Of a stretch of 64,000 nucleotides of DNA, positions 33,401 through 51,842 are shown one piece after another. Position 1 is the first letter of the stretch. Each line of letters begins with the position of its first letter. The notes below the pieces were generated by a model. That model saw nothing but the letters and a program-made list of their open reading frames with translations, was not told the origin of the DNA and did no database searches. A program made the position numbers and the translations under genes. This DNA comes from Phytoseiulus persimilis (lineage: Eukaryota > Arthropoda > Arachnida > Mesostigmata > Phytoseiidae). The stretch spans positions 17,670,001 to 17,734,000 of the forward strand of contig CM075103.1 of the NCBI GenBank assembly GCA_037576195.1. The letters run 5' to 3'.

Positions 33401-36400
33401 AGTAGAGCCGAGTACGTCGCCGAAACCACCTCCTCGAGCTTGCTTGGCTCGGAATACTTCCAAGCGAACCCGAGGATGACGCATTCGGTGATCAGCAGAC
33501 AGCCCATGATGACTGCGAACCTGGTGAGGAACAATGAGCTGTTTGACCTTGCGCATCGATCGATTATGAAGGATTGATCCATGAAGACGTCCCGGAACGT
33601 CCCGAATGGGATTTTCAACGAGAGCCTGAACTCACCATATCAGCATCCATCCCGCACCGAGGAAGGCGCCACAGCAACCACAAAACACGAAGAGGACGAC
33701 AAGGACGCCTACGATAACGATGAGAATTCCGGCCGTGCTGAGATGGGACAGATCGAATTCTGACGAGCCGTCGCTGTCAACTTGCTTCAGAATGAACAAC
33801 ACGCCGGCCCCCACGCACACGATGACAATTGACATGATCTGAAAAGGTGCGGAATTAGTTCTCATGAATATCTGCTTCCCTACAAACATGTACAGTCATG
33901 TTTGTCCAACGATCCACCAACTAGTCGGCGGCGAGTCATTTCGAGGGGGGCGGTGCGAATGCCGGTTAGGACCCGAGCGATCCGATGAAATCCGCAAAGG
34001 GACGGCTCGAAGGAAGCAGATGAGTCACTCGATCCATCCGATTGGAACACATTTGAGCATTAGGTTATGATAGAAAGAAGTTGAGATCCTTGCTCATTGT
34101 TCCGAGTCTGAGGTTTAGACTGAATGTTCCGAGAAAACGAGCACAGTGAAGAAAACCCCTGGAACTCTGGTTGGATTATTCGATTTGACTCCGAAGTCCT
34201 CTGCCGAGAGATCACGAATCACGGAATCCGACAGGATTCGCCAGCTCTTGGTCCTTCGAGGATAGAGTGATAAAGTTCCGGAGAGTTAAACCGTTTCTTG
34301 CTTCCGTGATCTTTTTGTATTCGTCCGCTTCCGGGGAAACATCGACCCCTGAGTCTTCAAAACATCATTCTCGCCTGAATTACTGCGTACGAAGCTCAAC
34401 ATCAACAATTGGCTGTTTGTGGTTGTACGAGGGTACGACGCTCAGCTGGCTCTAGAGTCGTCACCGCTGATCGACGGCCGACGCTGATGGCTTTCGTTTC
34501 ACAAAGGTTTACAACTGACCTTCGCAACGTTGGCACAGCTCTGCAGCGTCGCCTCACGGGCGGTCAGCCAGGCGAGTGTCAGAAAAGCGGCTTCCAAAAG
34601 GAGACATCGATTCTTATATTACACTGCTGCGAAATGTTTCCTGTTTGGAGGAAGCCCGCCCACAACCCTAGCGAGCATTCTTAATTGCAGAAGTCGGGTG
34701 ATCAATTATTCTTCCGATTCCGTATTCTCAATCATCCAAGGAGAGAAAACTGATCATGTTGCACGAGTTCCCTGCTGAATCGATAGGAGGTTTTGCCATG
34801 CATAGTTCAACCGAAGAGGACCTCCGCCGATGCGACGACCTGCATCGATCCGTGCCGGAACAGAGCCTCGTCCGAGAACTTCACTCTGTGAAGCACGTGA
34901 CTCCAGAAAAGTTCAGGATTGGTTTCCTGGCCGTCATCGGCAGTCTGGAAGCGCACCTGGGCTTCAGGGAGAGTCAGATGATGGGTTCATTCTCAGAGGG
35001 CACTCGAGCTCTTGGGACATCTTTGCAACGAGAACGCGCTCAATGCAGTCGATGTGAGCGACGACTCCTCTAACATTCGGGGCTGCACTCGGCTCGGGGG
35101 ACCTGGAGACACGGACAATGACATCGAAAAACGAAGCTACACAGATCCACTTTGTTTCGGCCCCCGTAACCCACTGTCTGGGTGACAGTCTATCTGTGAA
35201 TTCGTTCGTCCGTCCATCCATCCCGAGCGATAGTCGAAAGCAGCCCGTGAGCGGTTGGATAGCCAGGAATCATCGAGCTCCACCGAGCCTTGATTCTGCC
35301 AGATTTCAGGCACAGATCTTCAGAGATCTAGCTAGAGCCCAGATATTCTCGGAAATTCATCGTGCATTAGCGTCGTTCCTCCCATCGAGAGATTTTCCCA
35401 TTTGTTTCGTTTTCCAAGTGCTGAAATAGGACGTGTATTCGAGAACGCGTTTCATAACGCGGAATACGGACCCTCTGAACTTCTGTTTCCCCTAAATGAG
35501 CGAGCGACCAGGGAGAGCACCTACGATTTGATTCCCGTACCATGCGCCTGCTGGTTATCTACGCATCAACATCGTTGGCTACGAGAACAATTGCTGATGT
35601 GAATGCCTACGGAGCATGTTCGGATCCCGTAGAGTGAACTTTGTCGTCCTCCGAGATCATACGAGCCACAGGCGTCAGCACGTTGGCGTTGGTTCAGTTG
35701 GCAGTTCATCTGTTGCTCTGTCGCTTGGTTGCCTCTGCCAGATCGTCGTCTGTTTTGGCGTTCATCGGGCGACAGCGGAACCGCCACAAAAAAAATATCG
35801 CCACGAAAAGGCCCCACCTCGCTCTGCCGAGCAGCGAATGCCAGAACGTGGATGAGTTTTCTCCAATAACAAAACGCATAAAACACGTTGCTCCTGAAGC
35901 ACTGAGAGGCCGCCGGCCGAAGAGTCGCTGCTACCGCTCGATCCGCTCATATCGCTACCATGTCGAAAATCTCCAACTGGTGACGATCGTCCGTGTCTCC
36001 GTGCTTCTAGCAACAGCTACCAGGTCGCCGGGGAAACGTTCGGCTCGCCCGCTCGGCAATGTTCCGAAGAGCGTCGGGTTTTTGTTCTGTCAGTGAAACT
36101 GTTCGAACGCCTCTGTGAGCTGCTTGAGTGCTCCATGTCCTTCAGGCAGTTCCATCGAAAATTGCATTGCTGAACCGTTTGTTTATTTTCCGCCTCTTTC
36201 TCCTCAGCTGGCGTCAAGATCCGCGAATTGGCCTCGGTTGAGGAGAGACCATTCTCGATCGACTCCTTCCGCAGAACTGGACAGAAGACTCTTTTGGCGA
36301 TACGCAGCTCTTGGCTCCTTGGAAACCGGAGGGGCGCAGTTTCCGGAGAGAGTTGATTCCGCGAGAGGATCGTTCTGGGGAACCCGGTTCGACTGAACGA

Positions 36401-39400
36401 TTGTGATTCCGGAATGCCTCCTCTTGGCCACCTCAAGAAGTTCTGCCGTACCCGGAAATCGAAGCTCGGAGACAACTCCAAACTCTGTTACATGACAGCT
36501 GTCCTCTCTCGTGAATAAAAGCCATTCCGATTTCGCGAATCAGAAGACTAATCTACAATCCAATGGTCCATGACTGAACCGATGACGGACTTGTCCTTGG
36601 CTACGTTTGCAAAGAGAAATTCGAGATCGCCAATAGAGGTCGATCGGACAGTCTCCGGTGATGGAATCATGACCATCACACAAGCTAGATTCGACGTACA
36701 ATGTCGCTGACACATGACGATGAGCAGTACTGACGGGGAAGTTCCCCGAAGTTTTTCTGCATCGAAATCATGTGTTCCCGCTACCACCAGAAAACTCAGT
36801 GTTCGAGCGTGCGTTTGGACTCATCTTCGATCCGAATGGAAACACAGAAAAACGTATTGCCAAAAAAGCGCCAAATCTATGACGATGTCTTTTGGAACCG
36901 CCCAGGTGTAGGCGGGGTCGAGGACAACCTTCGAATGGCAAAATACGAAAGAATGAACTAAACGTCGGAAGACTTTTTCATTTTGCGAATTCGTAAATGA
37001 ATCCGATCGGTTTCAACGTCTCGAAGACGAGAGAGCTTCCATCTGAATACGTACGCCTGAAAATTCCCGAAAACGACCCCGATTCACGGAAATCACAGGA
37101 AGATGGTCGCTCTAGCGCAGCTGAAAGATCAGTCTTGGACGCGGACCAGAAACCGGTGGTCCGAGCGGAGCAATAGATGAGCGTAGGAGTCATGGCAGAG
37201 ACTAATTAAAAAGAGAAACAGAAAAGAACAATGCGAAGATGTTGAAAAACTAGCATACTCCGAGACGCAGGAGTCCAACAAGAGTTGGTTACCATGGTAC
37301 GAAATTAAGGGAACAGAAATGACCCGACATCATCATCCTGCACTATTTTCTTCGTCCCTCTGGAGTTACTCATATTCTCAATATTTCTTCTGGTCATCGT
37401 GATCGTGACCTTCTCGGGGAGCGTTCCGGACTTCGCGTTAGTGAGTAGTCAACGGGCCCGGAAAAGACTGATACTCGTCATTTTCCCAGAAGAAAATAAT
37501 GAAACTGAATCAACTCCACAACAACGTCGCCGTTCCCCGTCACCGCACCCTGAATTCGAGGTGAGCGCTGCCGCTCGGTGGTAAGGAACGATGCCATCTC
37601 CGGTTTCGAAAGTAATTGTTATCAATTGAATTCAACGAATTGGACCAACGCCGACAGGACCTACCAGAGGAAAGCTCTTGCGTAATCGACATTCCACTCG
37701 CTCAGCTCTCAATTGTAATAGAGAACATTGTTCGTGGCTTCCAAGGGTCCGTGCTCCGCACACTCCAGAGCACGAAGACTGGGTCAGTCATGCGGTGTCT
37801 TCTCAAGTGTCAATCGAGTCTCTCTTTGTTCGAGTACTTGCTGATGTCATTATCAGAGGAGCGTCTCCTTCCCATTCATCTCCAAACACTCGGTCGCGTC
37901 AAACGAATCTAGTGGAGAGCTCTCTCCCGCCAAACGCTTCCTTCCCGCGAGGAGCGTCCCGTTTCCCGCAAACATGGGCTTCCGCCGGGAGGGAATGAGA
38001 ACTTCCTTCTCGAAGCAGAAAATCGAATCAGTCGCCGCAGAACTTGTTCGTTAATTATCATTCAATTGAGGAGCGCATTCGGTTTTTCGAAACAGCCCCC
38101 ACCTAATCTCTGTTCAGTTGCATTGAACTGATTGCGCCCCATTCTGTTCTGGTGTGAGAAGCTTGATTTTGCCACTCAGCAAAGGGAAGAGCTCATCGAT
38201 TTGCGAGGGAGCTTCCAGAACAAGATCGATGTCGCGGGGCGGGGTTTTCTGAATGCCGATGCTAAGCTCCCGAGCCGCGAACGTTGAGACCCCCGTGCTC
38301 CTACCAACAGTGCAACAAACAAGTTCAGGCGCATTGGGATGAAACGTAGGGAACGCTCAATGAGAGCTCGAGGGGGAATCGTATGATCACTCACGAATGA
38401 TTCGATTTTTATTGGTCTATTCAAACTTTTCACGAACATTGATTCCAAGTTCCGGGGATGTTTTCTTTGTCTATAGTGCTGTTGACCTCCCGGCTGAAGT
38501 CTCCCTCGGTGTGTTCAGTCGCAAGAAAAACTCGACTCCGGACAGGCGTGTCCATGCTCAAATAAAAGTGTGAAAACAAGCGTTGAATACAACGAGCGTT
38601 TCAGTTAGGTTTTTGCAAGCACTACATCTATTGTGCCACAGATAGGCAGAGGGCGTCGCCCTGGCTCTTCGCCTTGTGTTGATAAATAGACGGCGAACAT
38701 TCAAAGTCACCGACGTTCTTCGTGGAGTTCACTACACAGCCGGAAGCGCGAAGACGGGATGGATTGTCGAGAGCTCTGTTGAGAATTCAGCCGATGTAGA
38801 AGTGCATTCTCAACTCGTTATTCGAACTTGGGACCGACGATGACGAGCACAACGTTCGATGAGTCCAGAAGCGGACCTGGTACCGCGGCTGTATCATCAG
38901 CTAGGTCCGATTGTACTTATTGAGAGGTTTCATCCTTTATACAAAATGATCGATCCTTTTCTCCGGAGGCAGTTCAGCCGCGGAAACGGTCCTCTCGGAG
39001 TGTGGTCACCGGTGGAAATCGCCACCAAGGAATTCCCCCTCCCCTCCTACCAGCCGAGATTTCTGATTCTGCAAAGATCGGAATCGGCAAGTAGGGGGGA
39101 TATGCAGCTTCGCTCCGTTCATACGCTCTTTCCGTATCCAGAATCAGATCATCCTGAAGAAGCCGCCATTCTGAGACCCACCGGTGTTGTTTCTCGGCAC
39201 ATGGTCGATGAGCAGCCATCGCAATCCCTCCACTGTTCAACCATTGGTCGAGCCGCGTTTCGAGAAAGCTTCGGGGTTCCCACTAGGCGTTTCATTACCA
39301 TCACAAAAAAAAATTCTCGGGGATATCGCGTTGTTGCACTCGCTGATTCCCCGATCACTAGCCGCCACCGCGTCAGGTGTTCCGCACAGGATCTAGGTTC

Positions 39401-41370
39401 CGGAAATGGCTCCAACGTGAACGTGATCAGAGAGAATCCCTCCGAAAAATACTCGCCACCGTCGGAACCCTGAGCGTATTTGATTATTACATTTTTTCGT
39501 TCGTGCGCGCGTACGATCGTAGCGAGCATCAACGGGGACAACGGAAGATGGCCGCCATAGAATACTTGGACTGTTTTGCGAGGCCTCCGAGGTCTTTGAC
39601 CAGACTTCGCTTGTCGTTCGTTCGCTCACTCGACGTTTGCTTGATGGTAAGAGAAGGAGGGGTCTGGTTGGCGTCACAGCGAGTGAATCACAGCGAGCTC
39701 CTAACTCGTAAAGCGAGGATCCAGGCTCTCAGCGAATCGTAAGGGTTATGTCTGGGAGGAGGCGAAAAGTCGCTGACCAGCTTTCAGCGGCTGTACAACA
39801 TGAACGATCCGTCTGGACACAATAAACGGTTCTGCGCCGTCAGCAATTGGTGTTGCTTACGAAGCTGTCGTATTTTCAGGCTTCTACTTCATCCAAACGG
39901 AGTCGAGCGCGGATTTCGCACTGCGCCGCATGGCATGCTAGCATGCGGAACGTCAGTGTTGGTTTGTTTGTCGAACGAACCCCGCAGACTCACGGTACAA
40001 GCGAGACGGGGGATACGAATTCTCTCTCCTGCCCCTTTCTCGGAGTGGAGCGGCTCGGTCAACGTTCATCTGCTCGATATTGCTTCGGGGTCTCACAAAA
40101 GAATTGATCTCATCCGCTCGCAGAAAGTGAGCCGATTTCTCGGTAAACATCGACAAACCAGCCACAGGTGACCGACAAAGAGGCCAAGTGAAATATCCCA
40201 GATCAATATTCGAACTTTCTTGAGGTGTTGTGACACGTCACTCTCATGCTAAAAATCCGTCCAGCACCGCAACAATCGTACCGGCCTCATTTTTTCCTAG
40301 GTGCGTTTTGTCGTGCTTCGTTGTCCCAACGGAGACTCTATGAGAACCCGCTGCTGGGAGAGACGAGGAGGACACGCAACGAAACCAAGAAAAAAGTATA
40401 ACGAAAGCCAATCACTTGAGAGTCTATCCCGATTTCGAATCAGAAAGTCTGAGGAAAATTGTCGTGTCTATGAATCCTGGAGATGAGAACAATATCTGGG
40501 GCAGAGATGCCATCGATGCCGTTGATGCTGGAACGAGTCTGTGCTGGATGGCAGTTGATGTGATCATGCTCCGAACCCTATTCGAGGTTCGAACCGATGA
40601 AGGGTCTCCAGCTCTTCTTCCGAGACCGTTCCCTGTCTATCGACGACTATTCAACTTCACGCCCAGCCGAGCTGGAATCAGGGCGCCCTGCAGTCCACTC
40701 ACGCGTTGAGCGTTCACTCGGCATGCAAGCACTCAGCTCGAGGACTCACAGAGCAAATGAGGAAACCTCAGAGATTATGGACAGAAACCACCTGAGGATC
40801 TGCTCCCGACTCATTCAGGCTATTTGCCACAATCGCAGCGCAGGTTCACGGGAGCACGCTCGAGGCATACCTTAACTTTGTTTCACAGAAAAGAGCGATA
40901 CAATTGTTACGGTTCTGTCGGACGTGATCCGTCATGAAGCGCGGAGGTATCAAAACACCTTGGGAAGTGGATTCGGTTTCACTTTCGGCCGACGGAAAGG
41001 CGAGTAGACGGAGTGGTGACCAGGAACTAGGAGCAAGTTCCGGACTACAGAGAGAAAACTCCGACCGTGGACCGGAGGCCGCTGAGAAAATGGGCATCTG
41101 ATAACCTAAACGATATAGTGCCGCCTTCATAGCCTGGGCTTTCCCACCGCGTTTCAAAAAAGTAATGTCCACGAGAGACAACTCCCTGTTCGAATGATTT
41201 TTCGGCTTACTTTCAGTTTCTCCTGGAAACCGCTTTATTTTGAGATCCCCAGCTCTCAACCGTTTGGCCGTTGAAGAGATCAGCGCTGCTGAAGAACTCA
41301 CCGTCAGTATGGTATTAAGAATGTAGAGAAGGCATTTCAGGCAAAATAGCCCGCACATCGACGCCACCAT
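30485..41370 (-). CDS. Tetraspanin family membrane protein (235 aa, 5 exons)
   Basis: Predicted exons are complement(30485..30638, 33006..33091, 33325..33520, 33636..33838, 41302..41370). Phases match at every junction and give 236 codons including stop, the usual tetraspanin length. The N-terminus is MVASMCGLFCLKCLLYILN, with juxtamembrane Cys that would be palmitoylated, then TM1. The short EC1 loop lies at about residues 42-60. TM2 ends in the hallmark GCCGAF, followed by TM3. The large loop carries the CCG motif (Cys161-162), Cys181 and Cys194, making four cysteines. TM4 spans about 209-233. The large loop lacks the common P-x-S-C stretch and is short. Tetraspanins organise plasma-membrane or endosomal microdomains and have no enzyme activity. 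The first coding exon is 7.46 kb from the second; the last intron is 2.37 kb. Other introns are short. Confidence 0.9.
30639..33005 (-). other. Tetraspanin intron 4 (2.37 kb)
   Basis: The intron is bounded by a GTAAGTG donor after 33006 and a TTTCTTCCCCAG acceptor before 30638. Only chance-like open frames were seen inside (for example 31329-31547 plus). I see no nested gene. Confidence 0.6.
33839..41301 (-). other. Tetraspanin intron 1 (7.46 kb)
   Basis: The donor is GTGAGTTC after codon 23 and the acceptor is CACCTTTTCAG before 33838. The intron holds many open frames, the longest being 38859-39473 (plus, 204 codons). None has recognisable domain structure or exon-like boundaries. I found no nested gene or obvious transposon, though regulatory elements are likely in an intron of this size. 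Confidence 0.55.
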
Positions 41371-42942
41371 TTTGAGCGGTTTTTCGTGATTTCGGTTCTA
41401 GACTAGTCCTCGGAGCTTGCTTCCCTCCCGAGGTCGCTTCACAGCAGCTATGCGAGGGCCAATGCTCAGCACAACGCGAATCACGACAGCACTACCGACG
41501 CACAACACGAACGGACTGCTCTCCACAGCGGAAAACCTTCGGTGGCCAGGCGATGGACCGACCGGTGTCTGCACGGCGCGCATGGACAGAGGGGAGAGGG
41601 TAAGCGACGGTTTGTTGGCGATTGGTGGCGACATCTGGCGGGGTTTCGAGGCAAAGTGCGCGGAACCCGTTGTAGAGATTCAGCAAAACATTCGGGAAGT
41701 GACCCGAGCTCCGCGTTCAGGGAAATGAAATACCCGTTTCCAGGGAACTCAGTATTCCCTGTTTTCTTAATGATAGATAGCGGAAATTCCTCCATTACGG
41801 AGATCATAATTGCCTCAGTTTTCTCCAATTTACAGTGAACGTGGCTCAAAGAGAAGCTTCTCAAAGAATGTAGGATTTCCGACCTGCATTGCCTCCCTCA
41901 GTGAGAACTCCCAGGAACTCGTCTAGTCATCCACACAAGTCCCCATGAGCTAGCTCAGTGAGACGAGGAATTCGCTTCCAGAACCGTTGTCGGAAACGAG
42001 GATGCCCTGGAATTGCCGAGGATCGCAATAGATTTCCGTGCTGGAGCCTTGGGTGAGAAAAGTAATGGGGGCACATTCCGATGATAATCTCGGTTCTATT
42101 CGGTTTGGCGCCCGGCGCGAGCAGCGGATCTCAGCCCTCTGGAGGTTTTCTGGTGCCAGCACTGACGCCGTCGTTACTCCTTATTAACTCGCGTGGGGGT
42201 TCTATTCGCTAGCCGGCCTCGACACATTGCCTGGCCGTGCAGTTGCAATCAGAACGGACAAAGGATTGCACGCGGTTCATGGATCAAAGTATTTCGTTGA
42301 CCATTCTCCAGAGCTCGGCGAGACCGCCATTCGTACCTTCGATTCTGGCCGTACCCTCTCCACTTCCCGATCATGATGGAGTGTGGAAACTTGAAATAAT
42401 TGGCCATTTTCGGCTGCTCAACTCGCCAGGCGCCAAACCGAAAAGCACCATAAACTCTTCACCGTTCCGCCCGGGTCGCACTCGAGGCGTCTCCAGAGGA
42501 GTTTATCTCCTCATTTCCTATCCGAGGATTCCGCCCTCTGTGCTGCAATCGATCCCGTCTCGATTGGAGAACCCTCCAGACGAAAGAAATCACTTTTCCA
42601 GCATTTTCGATAGCAGAATTCGGCGCCACGACAGAAAGTCCAGACTGCACTGCGCTGCCGTCCGGAAGGAGTTCTGGTGGATTATGCTGAGCTGGATGGC
42701 AAGTGATCCTGGTAGTGTACGAGCAGAGCTCGACTCTGACAGGTCTGCGAAGAATTGGGGTGTAGCTCGATCATGGGAGATCTCTGTGGGATCGAGACAG
42801 CGCTGGTTCAGAAAAGGCTCGATCGAGAGTTCACTGATTCGATCGACGTGTCGGTCGATGCACGGCTGACTTCCCTGATTACGGTCTCTCTCCCTCGTCA
42901 CGTTGTTGACAAGAGCGAAATGAGATTCGCATGTGTCGCAGT
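41371..42942. other. Tetraspanin 5' flank
   Basis: This should contain the promoter and 5' UTR of the minus-strand tetraspanin. No TATA box was seen. A plus-strand open frame at 42237-42869 (210 codons) lacks any family signature and overlaps open frames in other phases. Confidence 0.4.
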
Positions 42943-43138
42943 CAGTGGCGGATTTAGCCCTCTTCGTTTTTTTTGACGACACACAGGGTTTTCCTTCAGC
43001 TAGAGACTTTCTCATTCGCTTCCGGAATCTATAACCTGCCTGAGCCGGATCCGGTTCTGGAACATAAAGGAGCATTTGAAAGCTGGAAGAAAGAGCTTCA
43101 TGCTCTTCCCCTTCTACTCGCGGCTCACTTCTAACACA

Positions 43139-43179
43139 ACTATATCAAGTTGAAGCGGACGCTCCATGTTTTCTATGTC
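43139..43179 (+). repeat. Inverted-repeat arm, left (copy 1)
   Basis: This arm pairs with 43564-43604 in inverted orientation at roughly 75% identity over 41 bases, with the core ACGCTCCATG perfectly conserved. The same pair recurs in the second copy. Confidence 0.75.
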
Positions 43180-43563
43180 ACCCGAAAAAAATCGAGACAC
43201 TTCCAGAACTGAGCATCGGCCCCGGGTTAACCGCAGAAGACTGCACAATTGATTCCAGCGTAGCCAGATCGATAACTTGATACGGAAAGCAGAGATCGTC
43301 GTGAAGCGTCATGTCCAGCGATTTACGGTGGTCGAAAGCAGCAAGAGTACCAACATGGGCGTTGAATTCTGCTCTCGGTGTCAGCTTATTGATTCCGCTT
43401 CGCGGGGATCGACTGTGAAGACCTTTGCGGACAGTATGTTATCCATGGTCAGGACGGGAGACATTGAGTTGAACTCCGGGCAATCTCCCTGTTTTGTTGG
43501 GATTCCCAGCGTGAACAAAACTTCAAAACTCGTTCCCGGCTCAGAAGTCCCTGAAAGGTCGAT

Positions 43564-43604
43564 GACAGATGAAACATGGAGCGTACACTACAACTCGACA
43601 TAGC
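43564..43604 (-). repeat. Inverted-repeat arm, right (copy 1)
   Basis: This is the inverted partner of 43139-43179. It contains GAAACATGGAGCGTACACTA, also found almost unchanged at 57083-57102 in the second copy. Confidence 0.75.
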
Positions 43605-43640
43605 TCCGTTAATACGGAGCCGGTTGGGAAGCTAGAAATG

Positions 43641-46424
43641 TAGCGCTTCCCTCAAGCGCTCGAACGCTCTCTCATTTTCTGAAATCGGAACCTAATTGTC
43701 CGAGTTATAGTCTCCGGAACCAAACGAGGAGAAGTCACAAGTTCCATGAGGAATCCGCGACCGCCGCCCCCTCCTTGAGCAACTCCTAGATCCGCAACTG
43801 ATCGCCGTCACGATTCTTCCACGCTGACTTGAGAAGTCATCCAGGAATGTGGGGACCAGAGGAGGTTCAGGTTGTTTAACCCTTAATACCTCGCATAATC
43901 TGTGGCTCGTGTTGTCTCGAATACATCGATGAGGACGAGTTCTATTGCGAAGGGGGAACACCGATGCCAAAAAACTTCTTGACCTGGATTTGTCGTGATC
44001 CTTGGCGCTGAGAATCTCTTGTCTTTGAATCAAGCTTTCATCTCCCTCGGAACCTTCTGTCTATTCTGGACGTCCTGTCTGGCGTTCGGAGTTCTGCGTA
44101 CCCTGGAACCGATCGAGACACAAGTTGTTCGTCGAGAATATCGTGTGACGACAGCATCGTTTAATGGGGGAATCCGTTGGTAACTCCTCGGGTAATCGAG
44201 GGATTTCGGGCGTGCGAGCGCCGGTGTTCCTTTGGTTACGCACACTGCCATGAGAACGGTTAGCGGACGTCACAAAGAACCGATCCTCGTGAGTTGGAGA
44301 CGGCCTGTCAAACCTCCATTGCATCTGCTCAATTAGAAGAACTATTCCACAATGTTCCCACTCCTAATCCGCGAACTGAGTCTGGAAATACATCGCCTGA
44401 TCTAATACCCGTTCCAGGTATCGTAGCTAATCTGGCACCTTGTTATGCGGATCAAACGAGAAGAATGATCGTTTTCATAATTCGGCCGAGCAGAACGTCG
44501 CGGATTCACGCGTTTTCTCGGAAAGCCCTCTCTGAGCCGTTGCGAGTCGATTGACCCACAAAGAGTAGAATAGTTTCAGAAAAGTGTCATCCGCCGACAG
44601 AGGTTGTTGTGACCACAAGATCCCCGGTCTAGGAGGCGAAGGTCGATCGTCTGCGCAGCTTGTGAAACGAAAGCGAAAGAATTCCGCTTCAACTCAGCGC
44701 TCGGCTTTTCGAGCGGCTTGGAAATTTCACATTGTTCGGTGTGAACTTCAATGATGCGGTACCAACTGTATTTTGGGATACTTCAGAATTACATGTCTGA
44801 GCTCGGGTCTCGAAGCAATATGCAGCAGCACTCTTGAACGCAAAATTCGCAGAAGAACCCTCGAACCGATGTGTCTGAATCCTGGAAGAAGGTTCTCGTA
44901 GACCTTGAAATACTGGAACCAATACCTCCCGGCACAAGGACTGATATCGTGGTGTAACGGTTTGTTCCGCCCGCTGCTCCTTCTTCATCACCTCACGAAG
45001 CTCCGACCGACAACAGTTTTGCCGAGATACATCATAAATGGGAACCAAGATTCATCGCGAGAGCGACTGCAGATACGCGACTGTGTTTCGGAAGTCTCTA
45101 GGCTCCACTGTGACTGTGTTGTGTAATCTATTCACGTCAAGACTGCTCTTCCAGAACAGATGATGTCGAATGGTGATCACATTACGAGCTCGTCTGATCC
45201 GATGTTTTCGGAGTCGTTCACGAGACGTTTTCAAATCGGCACTTGAGCTGTGAGAGATCCTATCAAAACCATGTCCGGAATTGATTGATGTTGGGAAGGC
45301 TGTTGCCGCGACCACCCTTTTCAGGGAGTGTAGAGTATTGTAAATCAAGAACGTGAGCACGCGCGCGTACTCAAGCTTTCGTCGATGTTCCAAAGCGCTT
45401 CGAGCAACTCTTGACATTGCTCGCTGTGCTCGTGCGCTTCCAGAAAAACATTCAATCGATGAGAAACTTGCTCGGCAGGAGACTGGGAACGGGACGCGAC
45501 CCGCTGATTTCACATCGACGATTCCACCGAACGAGAGTCATGAGTCTCTTTTCGAGTGACCTGCAGGATCAGCTGGCACTGGAGGATCATTGGGAGGTCG
45601 ATTGGCAGTGTCACGTTCCTCGCGAGTTTGTTTCTGAGAGGAATGATCTTCGATTGGTTGTCGGAAAAATCACTAGGTCACTTTTAATTCCGCTCCTGTA
45701 ACAATCCACAAGTTTTATAACCTATCGCAGTGTTTTGCTTCGTCTGTTTCTCTGCGAAGCCATTCATAGGAACCACCTTATCTCCCACTTTGAGCATTCA
45801 GGACTCCCCTGATTGTGTTTTGCTGAGGAAATCGTCGAAATCCTCGGGGGAACAAAACCTTCGTGCATTCCGGGACGAAGAACTTCCGGAACGCGTTGTA
45901 GCACAACCGCCCGTAGGGGAGTAAGCTCCCCGTAGCGTCAGTGTTCCTTTTTGCACTTAGAACGAGGCGGAAACTCAAGGATGATGCGCGATTGGCGACG
46001 CTCGTAGTCAACATCAGGATGGACAAGTCCGTTGTGAATTTCTACGCCCGTCGTCAAGAATCTAGATTTTCCTAACTCTCGCAGCTATTGTCGTTGTACC
46101 TATGACTCAACATCAACTCCACATGGAGTCCCGATGAGCACCTCGATAATGACGATTTTGAAACTGAACTTTTCTGCTATTTTGGATCCGCCCAGATTTG
46201 GAGTTACAGATTTACATGTGCCTTCTAGAGCTGCTCCGATGTTCCTCTTCGGAGAGTCACAGCCCTTCCTTGAGCTTCATTGAGGATTCTCCCTCCCCTC
46301 GACTCGAGGAAAGAGCAACAGGCACAGCACACACCTCGCAAAAGAGGAATCTCAGCTTGGCGCTTGGTAAACCACGAGATGCTCCGGCGCCGGTGTAGCG
46401 CTCTGTCTCCGCTCGGATGCTGTC
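43641..46424. other. Spacer downstream of ACSL
   Basis: No supported gene. Overlapping frames at 45052-45513 (minus) and 45353-45701 (plus) look like chance openness. Part of this region is presumably ACSL 3' UTR next to 46424. Confidence 0.4.

Positions 46425-51842
<5,418 letters not shown>

Larger units (their letters stand above)
42943..43640. mobile_element. Non-autonomous inverted-repeat element, copy 1
   Basis: The element begins CAGTGGCGGATTTAG and contains a pair of about 41-bp inverted repeats at 43139-43179 and 43564-43604. Each is centred on ACGCTCCATG or its complement CATGGAGCGT. Several blocks align with 56283-57150, including AGAGACT-x-TTTCTCATT, AATAAAGGAACACT-type and TCTTCTACTCGCGGC-type blocks and the inverted repeats. 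No transposase is encoded. The TIR-like arms and repeated occurrence indicate a MITE-like or internally deleted DNA transposon. The precise outer limits and target duplication are not resolved. Confidence 0.65.

Noticed and set aside
38859-39473. Plus-strand open frame of 204 codons inside the tetraspanin intron
   Set aside because: No domain, signal peptide or exon boundary. In a window of this size and composition an open frame of this length is expected roughly by chance, and other frames are open over parts of it.
42237-42869. Plus-strand open frame of 210 codons
   Set aside because: Sequence is not protein-like, the opposite strand is also open over part of it, and the right end runs almost to a repeat element.
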